Both the position numbers and the translations under genes were made by a program. From the NCBI RefSeq assembly GCF_900091475.1, contig NZ_FMIB01000002.1, positions 6,607,711 through 6,671,710 of the forward strand: a stretch of DNA of 64,000 bases. The letters are read 5' to 3'. Source of the DNA: Micromonospora chersina. GTDB taxonomy: Bacteria; Actinomycetota; Actinomycetes; Mycobacteriales; Micromonosporaceae. The notes under the pieces were generated by a model. It had not been told where the DNA came from. It saw nothing but the letters and a program-made list of their open reading frames with translations, and ran no database searches. Of the stretch, positions 46,639 to 54,781 are shown piece after piece (within the stretch, counting starts at the first letter, position 1; the number at the start of each line of letters is the position of its first letter).

Positions 46639-47391
46639 ATGTGGAAGATTGTCGATGTCTCGCGCGGCCCGGCCGCGGCGGTCACCGCCGCCGCGCTTTC
46701 CGTCGTCCTGATCGGGGCCGTGCCCGGCACGGCGTACGCGTACGCCGACTCGGCCACCGGCACCGTCAACACCGCCGGCACGGCGCTGAGCGTCCGGTCG
46801 GGACCCGGGACCGGCTACGCGGCCTGGCGCACGGTGTCCGACGGGTCGACGGTCACCCTGCTGTGCCAGACCAACGGCCAGTCGGTGACCGGCACCTACG
46901 GCACCACGACGCTGTGGGACCTGCTGTCCAACGGCGGCATGGTCTCCGACGCCTACGTGCACACCGGCTCGGACGGCCAGGTCGTCAACAGTTGCGCCTA
47001 CGTCGGCGACGAGCCGTCGTCGAAGACGAACCCGCGGTCCGCCAACGGGGCGATCGACTGGGCCTTCCAGCGGTACCGCTCCACCGCCTACGAGAACCTC
47101 TGCCTGGCCTTCGTGGCGCAGGCGTACGGGTGGGGCGGCTCGGGCTGGAACACGGCGGAGATCGGCGGCGACTGGGAGAGCAGCAACGGCTACCTGAAGA
47201 CCTCCGGCATCCCGCCGCGGGGCGCGCTGGTCTGGTACCACAACTCCGTAGGCACCGGCCACGTGGCGATCAGCCTGGGCGAGGGCAAGGTGATCGGCAC
47301 CTCCGTCGGCGGCGGGGTCGGGGTGGCGGGCTACCTCGACCACGGCTCCTACCGCGGCTGGTCGGTCGCCTACCTGCCGGCGGCCTGGTGA
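46639..47391 (+). CDS. Secreted SH3b/NlpC-P60-like (CHAP-type) cell-wall protein
   Basis: A 250-residue secreted protein. Signal peptide about 1-34 (GTAYA). An SH3b-like domain about 38-115 (ALSVRSGPGTGYAAWRTVSDG, VTLLCQTNGQSV). Then a papain-fold NlpC/P60 or CHAP-like domain (about 130-250) with a probable nucleophile Cys in AYENLCLAFVAQAYGWGG and catalytic His in SVGTGHVAISLGEGKVIG. Likely a peptidoglycan endopeptidase or amidase. Its stop overlaps the start of the next gene by one base, so both are expressed together. Confidence 0.75.
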   Translation: MWKIVDVSRGPAAAVTAAALSVVLIGAVPGTAYAYADSATGTVNTAGTALSVRSGPGTGYAAWRTVSDGSTVTLLCQTNGQSVTGTYGTTTLWDLLSNGGMVSDAYVHTGSDGQVVNSCAYVGDEPSSKTNPRSANGAIDWAFQRYRSTAYENLCLAFVAQAYGWGGSGWNTAEIGGDWESSNGYLKTSGIPPRGALVWYHNSVGTGHVAISLGEGKVIGTSVGGGVGVAGYLDHGSYRGWSVAYLPAAW

Positions 47392-48293
47392 TGCCGGGAA
47401 CGTCGGCCGGGCCGGGGCCGCGACCCGGGCGCCGCGACCGGCCGGCGGCGGGGACCCTGCTGGACCGGAGGGGACTGCTCGGCCGCGCGGCCGCGGCGAC
47501 GCTCGGCGCGGTCGGTGCCGGGCTGCTCGCGGCGGGTCCGGGCCGGGCGGCCCTGCCGGAGGTCGACATGGAGGCGCTGATCAAGGCGGCGCAGATCGAC
47601 CCGAGGCGGGTGGACACCGCGATCACCGCCGGCAGCCGCGACAGCGTGCTCCTCGTCGAGCGGGCGCTGCGGGACCGGGGCCTGCTCGCCGCCACCTACG
47701 TGGACGGTCACTTCGGCACCAGCACCGTGGCGGCGTACGCCGCCCACCAGCGCTCCCTGGGGTACTCGGGCCTCGACGCCACCGGCCTGCCGGGGCTGAC
47801 CTCGCTGCGGGCACTGGGAGACCAGCGGTTCACCGTGGTCCCGCCGCTGAGCCCGGGCGGTGTCCTGGACTTCCGTGGCGCGCGCGTGAACAGCCGCACC
47901 AGGGCCATGTTGCTGGAGGCCGAGCGGTTGCTCGGCCGGCAGTTGGCGATCAGCCAGGGCTCGTACAGCACGAGCGACCCGACCTCGGCCGGCACCCACG
48001 ACGGGGGCGGCGCGCTGGACCTCGCGGTCGACGGCATGTCCGGCACCTACCGCACCACTGTGGTCCGGCACCTGCGCCGGGTCGGTTTCGCCGCCTGGCT
48101 GCGGACGCCCGCGCAGGGCGACTGGCCCTACCACATCCACGCGGTGGCGCTGGCCGACACCGACCAGTCGGCGCCGGCACAGCACCAGGCCGGGGACTAC
48201 TACCTCGGGCTCAACGGGCTGGCGAACCGGGGCCCCGACGACGGGCCGGTGGTCAGCCCGGTGCTCACCTGGGAGGAGTACCAGCGGAGCTGA
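47391..48293 (+). CDS. Secreted peptidoglycan-binding-like/M15-type carboxypeptidase-like protein
   Basis: A 300-residue exported protein with a Tat-like N-terminus (about 1-50: RRGLLGRAAAATLGAVGAGL). A peptidoglycan-binding-like region (about 75-130; SVLLVERALRDRGLLAATYVDGHFGTSTVAAYAAHQ) precedes a zinc-peptidase-like part (about 150-260) with RLLGRQLAISQGSY, SAGTHDGGGALDLAVDG (a H-x6-D-like pattern) and DWPYHIHAVAL (final His pair). It resembles D-Ala-D-Ala/M15-type wall enzymes. It is coupled to the NlpC-like gene; together they probably cut or trim cell-wall peptides. Confidence 0.7.
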   Translation: MPGTSAGPGPRPGRRDRPAAGTLLDRRGLLGRAAAATLGAVGAGLLAAGPGRAALPEVDMEALIKAAQIDPRRVDTAITAGSRDSVLLVERALRDRGLLAATYVDGHFGTSTVAAYAAHQRSLGYSGLDATGLPGLTSLRALGDQRFTVVPPLSPGGVLDFRGARVNSRTRAMLLEAERLLGRQLAISQGSYSTSDPTSAGTHDGGGALDLAVDGMSGTYRTTVVRHLRRVGFAAWLRTPAQGDWPYHIHAVALADTDQSAPAQHQAGDYYLGLNGLANRGPDDGPVVSPVLTWEEYQRS

Positions 48294-48441
48294 TCCGGCG
48301 GATCGCGTAACGGCACCACGACCCACAGCGCTCATCCTGTGCAGAGAACGCTTGCCAGCACCCTCCCCGGGGCGGGCGGACGATCGAGGTTCAGGGCCCC
48401 GAGGCGCCGCCCGGTCCACCCGAGCAGCACAGGAAGCACTC

Positions 48442-48696
48442 ATGGCCGAGACCGCACCGTCCATCCCACGCCCACAGCGACGGCCGGAGGCCGCAGCGGC
48501 GGAGCCGACCGAGCCGGAGACCGCGGCTCAGGTCCAGGAGCCCGAGCCGGAGGAACGGCAGAGGTCGACCTGCCGGCACTGCCGGCAACCCGTGTTCAAG
48601 GACTGGCTGTGGGGCTGGATGCACACGACCAGCGGATACCTGTGCCAGGATCCCGCCACCGGCGAGCGGCTGTGCCAGCCCGCCACCCCGGTCTGA
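48442..48696 (+). CDS. Small protein with CxxC motif, function unknown
   Basis: An 84-residue protein from ATG 48442 (AGGAAGC upstream). The first half is acidic and proline/glutamate-rich (PTEPETAAQVQEPEPEE), probably disordered; the second half has RSTCRHCRQPVFKDWLWGWMH, then LCQDPATGERLCQP, giving four cysteines (CxxC plus two) in a possible zinc ribbon. I do not recognise the family. It lies alone between the wall-enzyme pair and the PLP-dependent enzyme gene. Confidence 0.6.
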   Translation: MAETAPSIPRPQRRPEAAAAEPTEPETAAQVQEPEPEERQRSTCRHCRQPVFKDWLWGWMHTTSGYLCQDPATGERLCQPATPV

Positions 48697-48788
48697 CTCC
48701 TCGGACCACCACGGCGGGCGGCGCCCGCAGGTTTCGCCGGCCCGCACGCCTGGCGGGAGCTGACGGAGGACGGGGATAGGGTGCGGCC

Positions 48789-50156
48789 GTGGAGGATCTG
48801 AGGCACCTGTTCCGTCTGGCCGCAGACCACGCGGCCGCGTACCGCCGGTCGTTGCCGGAGCGGCCGGTCGGCGTGCCGCTCGACCGGGCCGCGGTGACCG
48901 ACGCCTTCTCCGGCCCGCTGCCCACCGCCCCCTGCCCACCGGAACAGGTGGTGGCGGACCTGCTGGCCGCGGCCGAGCCCGGCCTGGTCGCCAGCGCCGG
49001 CCCGCGGTACTTCGGGTTCGTGGTCGGCGGCGCGCTGCCGGCGGCGACCGCGGCCGACATGCTCGCCGCCGGGTGGGACCAGCTCGCGTTCAACGCCGTG
49101 ACGTCGCCGGCCGCCGTCGCGGCAGAGGAGGCCGCCGGCGGTTGGCTCAAGGAGCTGCTCCGGATCCCGGCGTCGGCGTCGGTGGGTTTCGTGACCGGCG
49201 CGCAGGCGGCGAACACCGCCGGGCTCGCCGCCGCCCGGCACCAGGTGCTCGCCGACGCGGGGTGGGACGTGGAACGGCGCGGGCTGCTCGGCGCGCCGCC
49301 GATCCGGGTGATCGCGGGGGAGGAGCGGCACGGCACGATCGACCGGTCGCTGCGTCTGCTGGGCCTCGGCGTGGACGTGGTGGAGCCGGTGCCGGCCGGG
49401 CCGAACGGCGCCATGGACGTCGGCGCGCTGCGGGCCCTGCTGCGGGCCGGCTCCGCGGGGCCCACGATCGTGTGCCTCCAGGCCGGCAACGTGAACACGG
49501 GGGCCTGCGACGAGCTGCGCGAGGCGTGCGAGCTGGTCCACCGGCACGGTGGCTGGGTGCATGTGGACGGGGCGTTCGGGCTGTGGGCGGCGGCGAGCCC
49601 GGGCCGGCGGCACCTCGTGGACGGGCTGGAGCTGGCGGACTCGTGGGCCTGCGACGGCCACAAGTGGCTGAACCTGCCGTACGACTCGGCCTTCGCGTTC
49701 TGCGCCCGGCCGGACGTGCACGCGGCCGCGATGTCGTACGCCGCCGCCTACCTGGTCGGCTCCGGCGGCGCGCCGGCGGGCGCGGACCTCACCGCCGAGT
49801 CCTCCCGCCGGGCGCGGGGGTTCGCCGTCTGGGCAGGGCTGCGCGAGCTGGGCCGCGACGGGGTCGCCGCGGTGGTCGACCGCTGCTGCGCGCTGGCCCG
49901 CCGGTTCGCCGCCGGGCTGGCCGCGGCCGGATTCGAGGTGGCGAACGACGTGGTCCTCAACCAGGTGCTTGTGGGCTTCGGCGACGACGGGCGCACCGAC
50001 CGGGTGGTGGCGGCCGTGCAGGCGGACGGCACGTGCTGGGCGGGCGGCACGACGTGGCGGGGCCGGCGACTCATGCGGCTCTCCGTGTCGAACGCGGCCA
50101 CGACCGAGGCGGACGTGGACCGGTCGGTCGCCGCGATCATCCGCCTCGCCGGCTGA
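48789..50156 (+). CDS. PLP-dependent group II decarboxylase-like enzyme
   Basis: A 455-residue fold-type I PLP enzyme of the glutamate/aromatic-amino-acid decarboxylase group. FVTGAQAANTAGLAAARHQV binds the phosphate, HVDGAFGLWAA carries the ring-binding Asp, and SWACDGHKWLNLPYDSAFAF carries the Schiff-base Lys. RVIAGEERHGTIDRSLRLLG holds the stacking His. GTG 48789 starts directly at the usual N-terminal region. Many actinobacterial members are annotated as aspartate aminotransferase-family or decarboxylases of uncertain substrate; here the substrate cannot be assigned. Confidence 0.85.
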   Translation: MEDLRHLFRLAADHAAAYRRSLPERPVGVPLDRAAVTDAFSGPLPTAPCPPEQVVADLLAAAEPGLVASAGPRYFGFVVGGALPAATAADMLAAGWDQLAFNAVTSPAAVAAEEAAGGWLKELLRIPASASVGFVTGAQAANTAGLAAARHQVLADAGWDVERRGLLGAPPIRVIAGEERHGTIDRSLRLLGLGVDVVEPVPAGPNGAMDVGALRALLRAGSAGPTIVCLQAGNVNTGACDELREACELVHRHGGWVHVDGAFGLWAAASPGRRHLVDGLELADSWACDGHKWLNLPYDSAFAFCARPDVHAAAMSYAAAYLVGSGGAPAGADLTAESSRRARGFAVWAGLRELGRDGVAAVVDRCCALARRFAAGLAAAGFEVANDVVLNQVLVGFGDDGRTDRVVAAVQADGTCWAGGTTWRGRRLMRLSVSNAATTEADVDRSVAAIIRLAG

Positions 50157-50186
50157 CGTCGACCGCGACGCGCCGGCCGGGGCGGG

Positions 50187-50957
50187 TCAGGCCCCGGGGA
50201 TGAGCACGCTCAGGCAGGTGACGCAGCCCTCGAGCTTCTCGTACTCGCTGATGTCGACCACGACAGGTGTGAAACCGAGGTCCGCGACGAGCGCCGCGGT
50301 GCGCGGCGCCGACGCGGCCAGCAGCACGAGGTCGCCGCCGAGGGGCACGACGTGGCAGCCGGCCTCCTCGTCGACCGCGCGCACCGGCCGCCCCAGGGCG
50401 GTCGCGTCGAGCAGTTCCGGCAGCGCGAGCAGGGTGCCGTCGGGCAGCGCGGTCACGGCCGACTTGAGGTGCAGCACGTCGCGCAGCGGGACGGGGACCA
50501 CCGTGCGCCCGCGGGTCGCCAGGTGGGCGCCGAGCTGGGCCGCGCCCGCCTCGTCGGTGCGGCCGCCCCGGCCCACGTACACCGTGTCGCCGATCTGCAG
50601 CACGTCGCCGCCGTCCAGCGTGCCGGGCGCCTCGATGCGCACGACCTCCAGCCCGGCCTCGCGGACCGCCTTCTCGGTGCCGGCGACCTCCGGGCGGCGC
50701 TCCGGCGCGCCCGGCCGGGTGAGCACCGCCAGGTCGTCGCAGACCACGACGGTGTCCTCGACGAACACCGAGTCGGGGCACTGCTCGGCGGGAGCGACCT
50801 CGCGCACCTGCCAGCCGGCCTCGGCGAGCGCCGCCCGGTACGCCTCGTGCTGGCGCCGGGCGCGCGCGACGTCCACGTCGCTGCGCTCGATGTGGGTGAC
50901 CAGCCCCTCGGCCAGCCGGTCACCGGGTTGCCGGACCAGGGCGGTGCCTCGCGTCAT
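50187..50957 (-). CDS. Dimethylarginine dimethylaminohydrolase (DDAH)
   Basis: A 256-residue amidinotransferase-fold hydrolase that converts N-methylated arginines to citrulline. Family motifs: ALVRQPGDRLAEGLVTHIER at the start, QCPDSVFVEDTVVV (substrate-binding Asp/Glu), TLDGGDVLQIGDTVYVG, DVLHLKSAVTALPDGTLLAL (catalytic His in LHLK) and near the end YEKLEGCVTCLSVLIP, with the catalytic Cys in GCVTCLS. Length equals known bacterial DDAH (about 255). It is convergent with the PLP enzyme gene. It may serve arginine-derivative scavenging. Confidence 0.92.
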   Translation of the reverse strand: MTRGTALVRQPGDRLAEGLVTHIERSDVDVARARRQHEAYRAALAEAGWQVREVAPAEQCPDSVFVEDTVVVCDDLAVLTRPGAPERRPEVAGTEKAVREAGLEVVRIEAPGTLDGGDVLQIGDTVYVGRGGRTDEAGAAQLGAHLATRGRTVVPVPLRDVLHLKSAVTALPDGTLLALPELLDATALGRPVRAVDEEAGCHVVPLGGDLVLLAASAPRTAALVADLGFTPVVVDISEYEKLEGCVTCLSVLIPGA

Positions 50958-51008
50958 GCCGCCAGTCTGCCCGCGCCGGGCACCGGGCTCAAGGGAGGGG
51001 CCCGGTGG

Positions 51009-51518
51009 CTACCCCGCCTCGGCGGTCGCCGTGTCGCCTCCGTCCGGCCCGCCGAGCCAGGTGCGGATGCTGCCGAGCGCGGTCGGGCCGTAGTCGTCGT
51101 CGACGCCGCCGGCGAGGTCCGCGATGGTGACCGCCTGGAGCGCGGCGCGCCAGGCGGCCTCGGCGCCGGCCATCGCGCGGGCGATGGGGCACGGCCGGGT
51201 GCAGGCCTCCGCCGGCGTGGCGAGGGGGCCACGCTGGCGGATCTCGGTGCACACGAATGCGGGCTGCGCGCCGTCGACGGCGGTGACCACGTCGAGGACG
51301 GTGATCAGCTCGGGCGCCCGGGTGAGGACGTATCCGCCCGCCTTGCCCTGGACGGAGGTCACCAGGCCGGCGCGGGAGAGCGCCTGAAGCTGTTTGGCCA
51401 GGTAGCTGCCGGAGACGTCGTGCAGTTCCGCGAGCCGGGCGGCCGGCACGGGGTCCGTCGCCGTGGTCAGCACCACGCAGCAGTGCAGCGCCCACTCGAC
51501 CCCGCCTGACAGCTTCAT
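51009..51518 (-). CDS. rsrR: RsrR-type Rrf2-family redox regulator with [2Fe-2S] ligand set
   Basis: A 169-residue Rrf2-family regulator. From ATG 51518 the residues Glu8, His12, Cys90 and Cys110 fall exactly where Streptomyces RsrR holds its [2Fe-2S] cluster (MKLSGGVEWALHCC; FVC; TRPCP). The HTH is near 25-60 (AARLAELHDVSGSYLAKQL, GLVTSVQGKAGGYVL). RsrR senses redox state and represses a divergent NmrA-like NAD(P)-binding gene; the same neighbour is present here (51648). A longer TTG start at 51545 would overlap the operator and spoil the ligand spacing. Two inverted repeats in the shared promoter are the likely binding sites. Confidence 0.88.
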   Translation of the reverse strand: MKLSGGVEWALHCCVVLTTATDPVPAARLAELHDVSGSYLAKQLQALSRAGLVTSVQGKAGGYVLTRAPELITVLDVVTAVDGAQPAFVCTEIRQRGPLATPAEACTRPCPIARAMAGAEAAWRAALQAVTIADLAGGVDDDYGPTALGSIRTWLGGPDGGDTATAEAG

Positions 51519-51537
51519 CCGATCACCCCCGCTTGAC

Positions 51538-51556
51538 TCGGACAAAGGCTATCCGA
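51538..51556. promoter_or_regulatory. RsrR operator, site 1
   Basis: TCGGACAAAGGCTATCCGA: five-base arms TCGGA/TCCGA around nine bases, in the divergent promoter of the Rrf2-type and NmrA-like genes. Same layout as site 2, 27 bp away. Confidence 0.65.
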
Positions 51557-51564
51557 TTATTGTC

Positions 51565-51583
51565 TCGGACAAGAAGTATCCGA
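51565..51583. promoter_or_regulatory. RsrR operator, site 2
   Basis: TCGGACAAGAAGTATCCGA, with arm extension CTCGGA/TCCGAG. Second copy of the inverted repeat; both agree at 16 of 19 positions. Confidence 0.7.
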
Positions 51584-51647
51584 GTTCGAGGCGGGGTCCT
51601 CGGCGAAGCGGGCGTGCCCTCCGGCACGCCGTGGAAGGGTGAGAGCC

Positions 51648-52388
51648 ATGAAGGTCACAGTCATCGGTGGCACCGGACTGATCGGCTCGCAGGTGGTCCA
51701 GAAGCTGAGGGCCGCCGGACACGAGGCCGTCCCCGCGGCGCCCTCGACGGGCGTCGACCTGCTCACCGGGGAGGGCCTGGACCGGGCGCTGGAGGGCGCG
51801 CAGGTCGTCGTCAACGTCGCCAACTCGCCGACCTTCGACGACGCCTCGATCGACTTCTTCCGTACCACCATGAACACCCTGCTGGCCGCCGGGGAGCGGG
51901 CCGGCGTGGGGCACCAGGTGGTCCTCTCGATCGTCGGCGTGGACCAGGTCCCCGAGCTCGACTACTACCGCGCCAAGACCGTCCAGGAGGACCTGCTGCG
52001 GCAGGGGCCCACGCCGTACTCCATCGTGCGTGCCACCCAGTTCTTCGAGTTCATGAACGCGGTCCTGTCCTGGACCGCCGACGACAGCACCGTCCGGCTG
52101 CCCGCCACCCGGATCCAGCCGATGGCCGCCGCGGACGTCGTCGACGCGGTCGTCGACGTCGCCACCGGGGCGCCGCTGAACGGCATCCGCAACGTCGCCG
52201 GCCCGGACGTGTTCGCCCTCGACGAGCTCGGGCGGATCACCCTGGCCGCGCGGCACGACGACCGGGACGTGGTCACCGACGACAAGGCGGGCATGTTCGC
52301 GGTGGCCGGGCAGGACGTACTGATCGGGGGCCCGGACGCGCACCTCGCGCCCACGCACTACCGGGACTGGATCCGGTCCACCCGCTGA
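51648..52388 (+). CDS. NmrA-like NAD(P)-binding SDR-family protein
   Basis: A 246-residue atypical short-chain dehydrogenase: KVTVIGGTGLIGSQVVQKLR (glycine motif GGTGLIG), VVVNVANSPTFDD, YYRAKTVQEDLLRQGPTPYSIVRATQFFEF. The SDR Tyr-Lys pair (YYRAK) is present. It is divergent from the RsrR-type regulator with two shared operators; in Streptomyces the corresponding gene is the main RsrR target. It probably binds NAD(P)(H) and acts as a redox-linked quinone or dehydrogenase-like protein. ATG 51648 follows GGAAGGG. Confidence 0.85.
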   Translation: MKVTVIGGTGLIGSQVVQKLRAAGHEAVPAAPSTGVDLLTGEGLDRALEGAQVVVNVANSPTFDDASIDFFRTTMNTLLAAGERAGVGHQVVLSIVGVDQVPELDYYRAKTVQEDLLRQGPTPYSIVRATQFFEFMNAVLSWTADDSTVRLPATRIQPMAAADVVDAVVDVATGAPLNGIRNVAGPDVFALDELGRITLAARHDDRDVVTDDKAGMFAVAGQDVLIGGPDAHLAPTHYRDWIRSTR

Positions 52389-52411
52389 CCTGGGCGCGGG
52401 CGCGCAACCGC

Positions 52412-52441
52412 CGGCGGACGTCTCCCGGGAGGCGTCCGCCG
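52412..52441. terminator. Convergent hairpin terminator
   Basis: CGGCGGACG (52412-52420) pairs with CGTCCGCCG (52433-52441), with CTCCC/GGGAG extending the stem inside, between the convergent NmrA-like and membrane hydrolase genes. Confidence 0.65.
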
Positions 52442-52463
52442 AGCCCGGGGGCGCCGTCCCGGA

Positions 52464-54707
52464 TCACCGTGACTCCGGGTCCGGCGGCTCGCGGAGGCGG
52501 TCGACCAGCTCGCGCGCCGCCTGGGCGAACCGCCGGTCGGACTCGCACGGCCGGTGTCCCTGGATCGGCGGCGGGACGCTGTCGCCGGGCGGGGCCACCA
52601 CCTCGGCGGGATCCCGCAGTCGGCGGTCCACGGCCGCGGCCGCCCCGCCGACCGTGGCCGGCGCGCCCGGCCGGTGCGGGGAGAAGATCCAGCCGCCGAC
52701 CGGGTCGGTGTCGCGCCACAGGTTCAGCCACCGCCAGCCGACCCGGGCGCCGACCTCGTGCAGCACCTCGTCGTCGAGGTAGGCGGGGAAGAGCCGGGCG
52801 TAGAGTCGGCGCAGGGGCGAGGCGTGGGTGAGCAGGGCGACCCGGTCGCTGATCCCGGGCGGCAACTGGAGCACCGTCGCGGCGGCCAGGACCGAACCGT
52901 GGCTGTGTCCCGTGAGCAGCACCGCGTGGCCCCGGCCGACCAGGTACGTGATCCGCCGGGTCAGCTCCGGCACGGCCCGTTCGGCGTAACAGGGTGGCGC
53001 GAAGGGGTGCGCGGCCCGGGGCCAGAACGTGCCCAGGTCCCACAGGACGCCGACGTGGCGCCGGAACTCCACCGTCCGGTAGGCGAAGATCGCGCCGACC
53101 ACCAGGCCGAGGATGATCGCGGCGATCACCCAGCTGCCGAACGCGATGCCGAAGGTGACGAGGCCGGCCGGCACCCCGGCGTACCGCTCGAAGACGTCGC
53201 CGGGGCGCAGGTCCAGCACGCCGATGGTGGTGGTGGCCGTGCCGAGCCCGGCGAGGCAGGCGTAGACCACCGCCAGCGGGATCAGGCGCTCGGTGAACCG
53301 GGCCTTCGCGATCGCCCGCCGCACCTGCCGCAGCCGCGGCCCGGCTTCGGCCGGCGGGTCCGGATGGTCGCGCGCGACGATCGCCGCCGCGGCGCGCGAC
53401 CGGCCGGGTCGGGTGGCCAGCGTCACCAGGCCCGCCACGGCAAGCGTGACGAGCGCCGCCCGGAAGAAGCCGTAGATCGCCCAGGTGTACGCCCGGGGCG
53501 GCCCGGCGGCCGGTCCCGCCGCGGGCGGCGCGTTGCGGTCCAGGAAGTCCGCCACCCGGTAGACCGTCTCGGCGGAGTACGCCACGGCCAGGCCGATCGC
53601 CGCGGCGGTGCTCGCCAGCGCTCCCAGCCCGAGCAGCGGCGTGGCGCCCGGCCGGCGGTCCCGGGGCCACAGCAGCACGGCTCCCAGCGCGGCAAGCAGG
53701 GCGGTCTGGGTGACGAACAGCCAGGTGAGGGTCGCGTCGTAGCCGGGGAGGCCACCCCCCTCGGGCCAGCGCGCCGGGCCGGTCAGGACGTGAAGCCCGA
53801 CCACGACGGTCAGGACGACGGCGCTGGTCCGCAGCATGCTGGTGACCCGGTCGAGTCGCCGGTCCTCGGCGGCCCGGTCGATCAGCGCGGGCGTGCAGAG
53901 CATCACCACGCAGGCGGCCAGGACGGCGCCGGTCACGACGGCCAGCGCGACGGTGCCGGCCGAGGCGCCGGGGGAGGCGCGGGCGGCGAGCAGGGTGACG
54001 TCGAGTGTCGCGAACGCCGCCGCGACGTGGAGGGAGCGCAGCCGACCCACCAGCGGCTCCGCGTCCCACCTGCCGACGGTGCCGAGCCGGTGCCCGGAGA
54101 CCCCCGCCTCGGGTGGGCGGAACGCGTCGAACGCCCGTCCCGGCCGGGTGCTGGCACGCCAGACCAGGCCGACGGCGGCGGCCGGGACCAGTCCCAGGAC
54201 CGCCAGCCGCAGCCCGGCCGGTCGCCCGCCCAGCCAGGACAGCCAGCTGCGCCCGGCCAGGCAGTGCGGCGAGGCCAGGCAGCGCCAGGCGACGAGGTCC
54301 AGCGCGACGCCGGCGAAGGCGAGCACGTACAGCGCGGTGAGCGTGAGCGCCAGCAGGCGGCACAGCGCCCGGACCGTCGCGTCCGAGCCGTGGTTCCCCG
54401 GGCGCATCCAGATGGCCAGGTTGGCCAGCATGAACGGCAGCAGGAACACCAGCGACAGGGTCCGGCCCATGGTCCCGGAGGGCAGGTCACCCCAGCGGTA
54501 CGCCTCCACCGTCGCCCCGTCGGCGCCGGCGTCGGGACAGCGGTGGCGGAGCCGGTAGAAGCCGCCGTCGCGGTCGCCCGCGACCTGCTCGACCGGCGGC
54601 AGGTCCGGGGCCTGGCCGGCGCCCGCGCTGGCGGCCCCGTGCACCCGCAGCTCCACGACGTCGTCGGACGTCCCGGGCCCGCTGCGCCGCGCTGCTGCAT
54701 CCGACAT
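52464..54707 (-). CDS. Polytopic membrane protein with C-terminal alpha/beta-hydrolase-like GHSHG motif
   Basis: A 747-residue protein beginning with a short soluble part (about 1-85; VVELRVHGAASAG, PPVEQVAGDRDGGFYRLRHR) followed by about ten to twelve hydrophobic segments (about 90-545) and a soluble C-terminal region. There, AVLLTGHSHGSVLAAATVLQ (Ser602) is a classic lipase/esterase nucleophile elbow, with LWRDTDPVGGWIFSPH downstream as a possible Asp. It may be a membrane lipase or thioesterase; no close family is recognised. ATG 54707 is selected as the first codon of a normal N-terminus. It follows the GH67-like gene by 74 bp on the same strand, likely an operon. Confidence 0.7.
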   Translation of the reverse strand: MSDAAARRSGPGTSDDVVELRVHGAASAGAGQAPDLPPVEQVAGDRDGGFYRLRHRCPDAGADGATVEAYRWGDLPSGTMGRTLSLVFLLPFMLANLAIWMRPGNHGSDATVRALCRLLALTLTALYVLAFAGVALDLVAWRCLASPHCLAGRSWLSWLGGRPAGLRLAVLGLVPAAAVGLVWRASTRPGRAFDAFRPPEAGVSGHRLGTVGRWDAEPLVGRLRSLHVAAAFATLDVTLLAARASPGASAGTVALAVVTGAVLAACVVMLCTPALIDRAAEDRRLDRVTSMLRTSAVVLTVVVGLHVLTGPARWPEGGGLPGYDATLTWLFVTQTALLAALGAVLLWPRDRRPGATPLLGLGALASTAAAIGLAVAYSAETVYRVADFLDRNAPPAAGPAAGPPRAYTWAIYGFFRAALVTLAVAGLVTLATRPGRSRAAAAIVARDHPDPPAEAGPRLRQVRRAIAKARFTERLIPLAVVYACLAGLGTATTTIGVLDLRPGDVFERYAGVPAGLVTFGIAFGSWVIAAIILGLVVGAIFAYRTVEFRRHVGVLWDLGTFWPRAAHPFAPPCYAERAVPELTRRITYLVGRGHAVLLTGHSHGSVLAAATVLQLPPGISDRVALLTHASPLRRLYARLFPAYLDDEVLHEVGARVGWRWLNLWRDTDPVGGWIFSPHRPGAPATVGGAAAAVDRRLRDPAEVVAPPGDSVPPPIQGHRPCESDRRFAQAARELVDRLREPPDPESR

Positions 54708-54781
54708 CGGCCCCCCGAGCCGTCCTGAGGGTCCGAACCGGGTCGACCCGGTCGCGGCCCGCCCCGCGCCAACGGGGCGGT

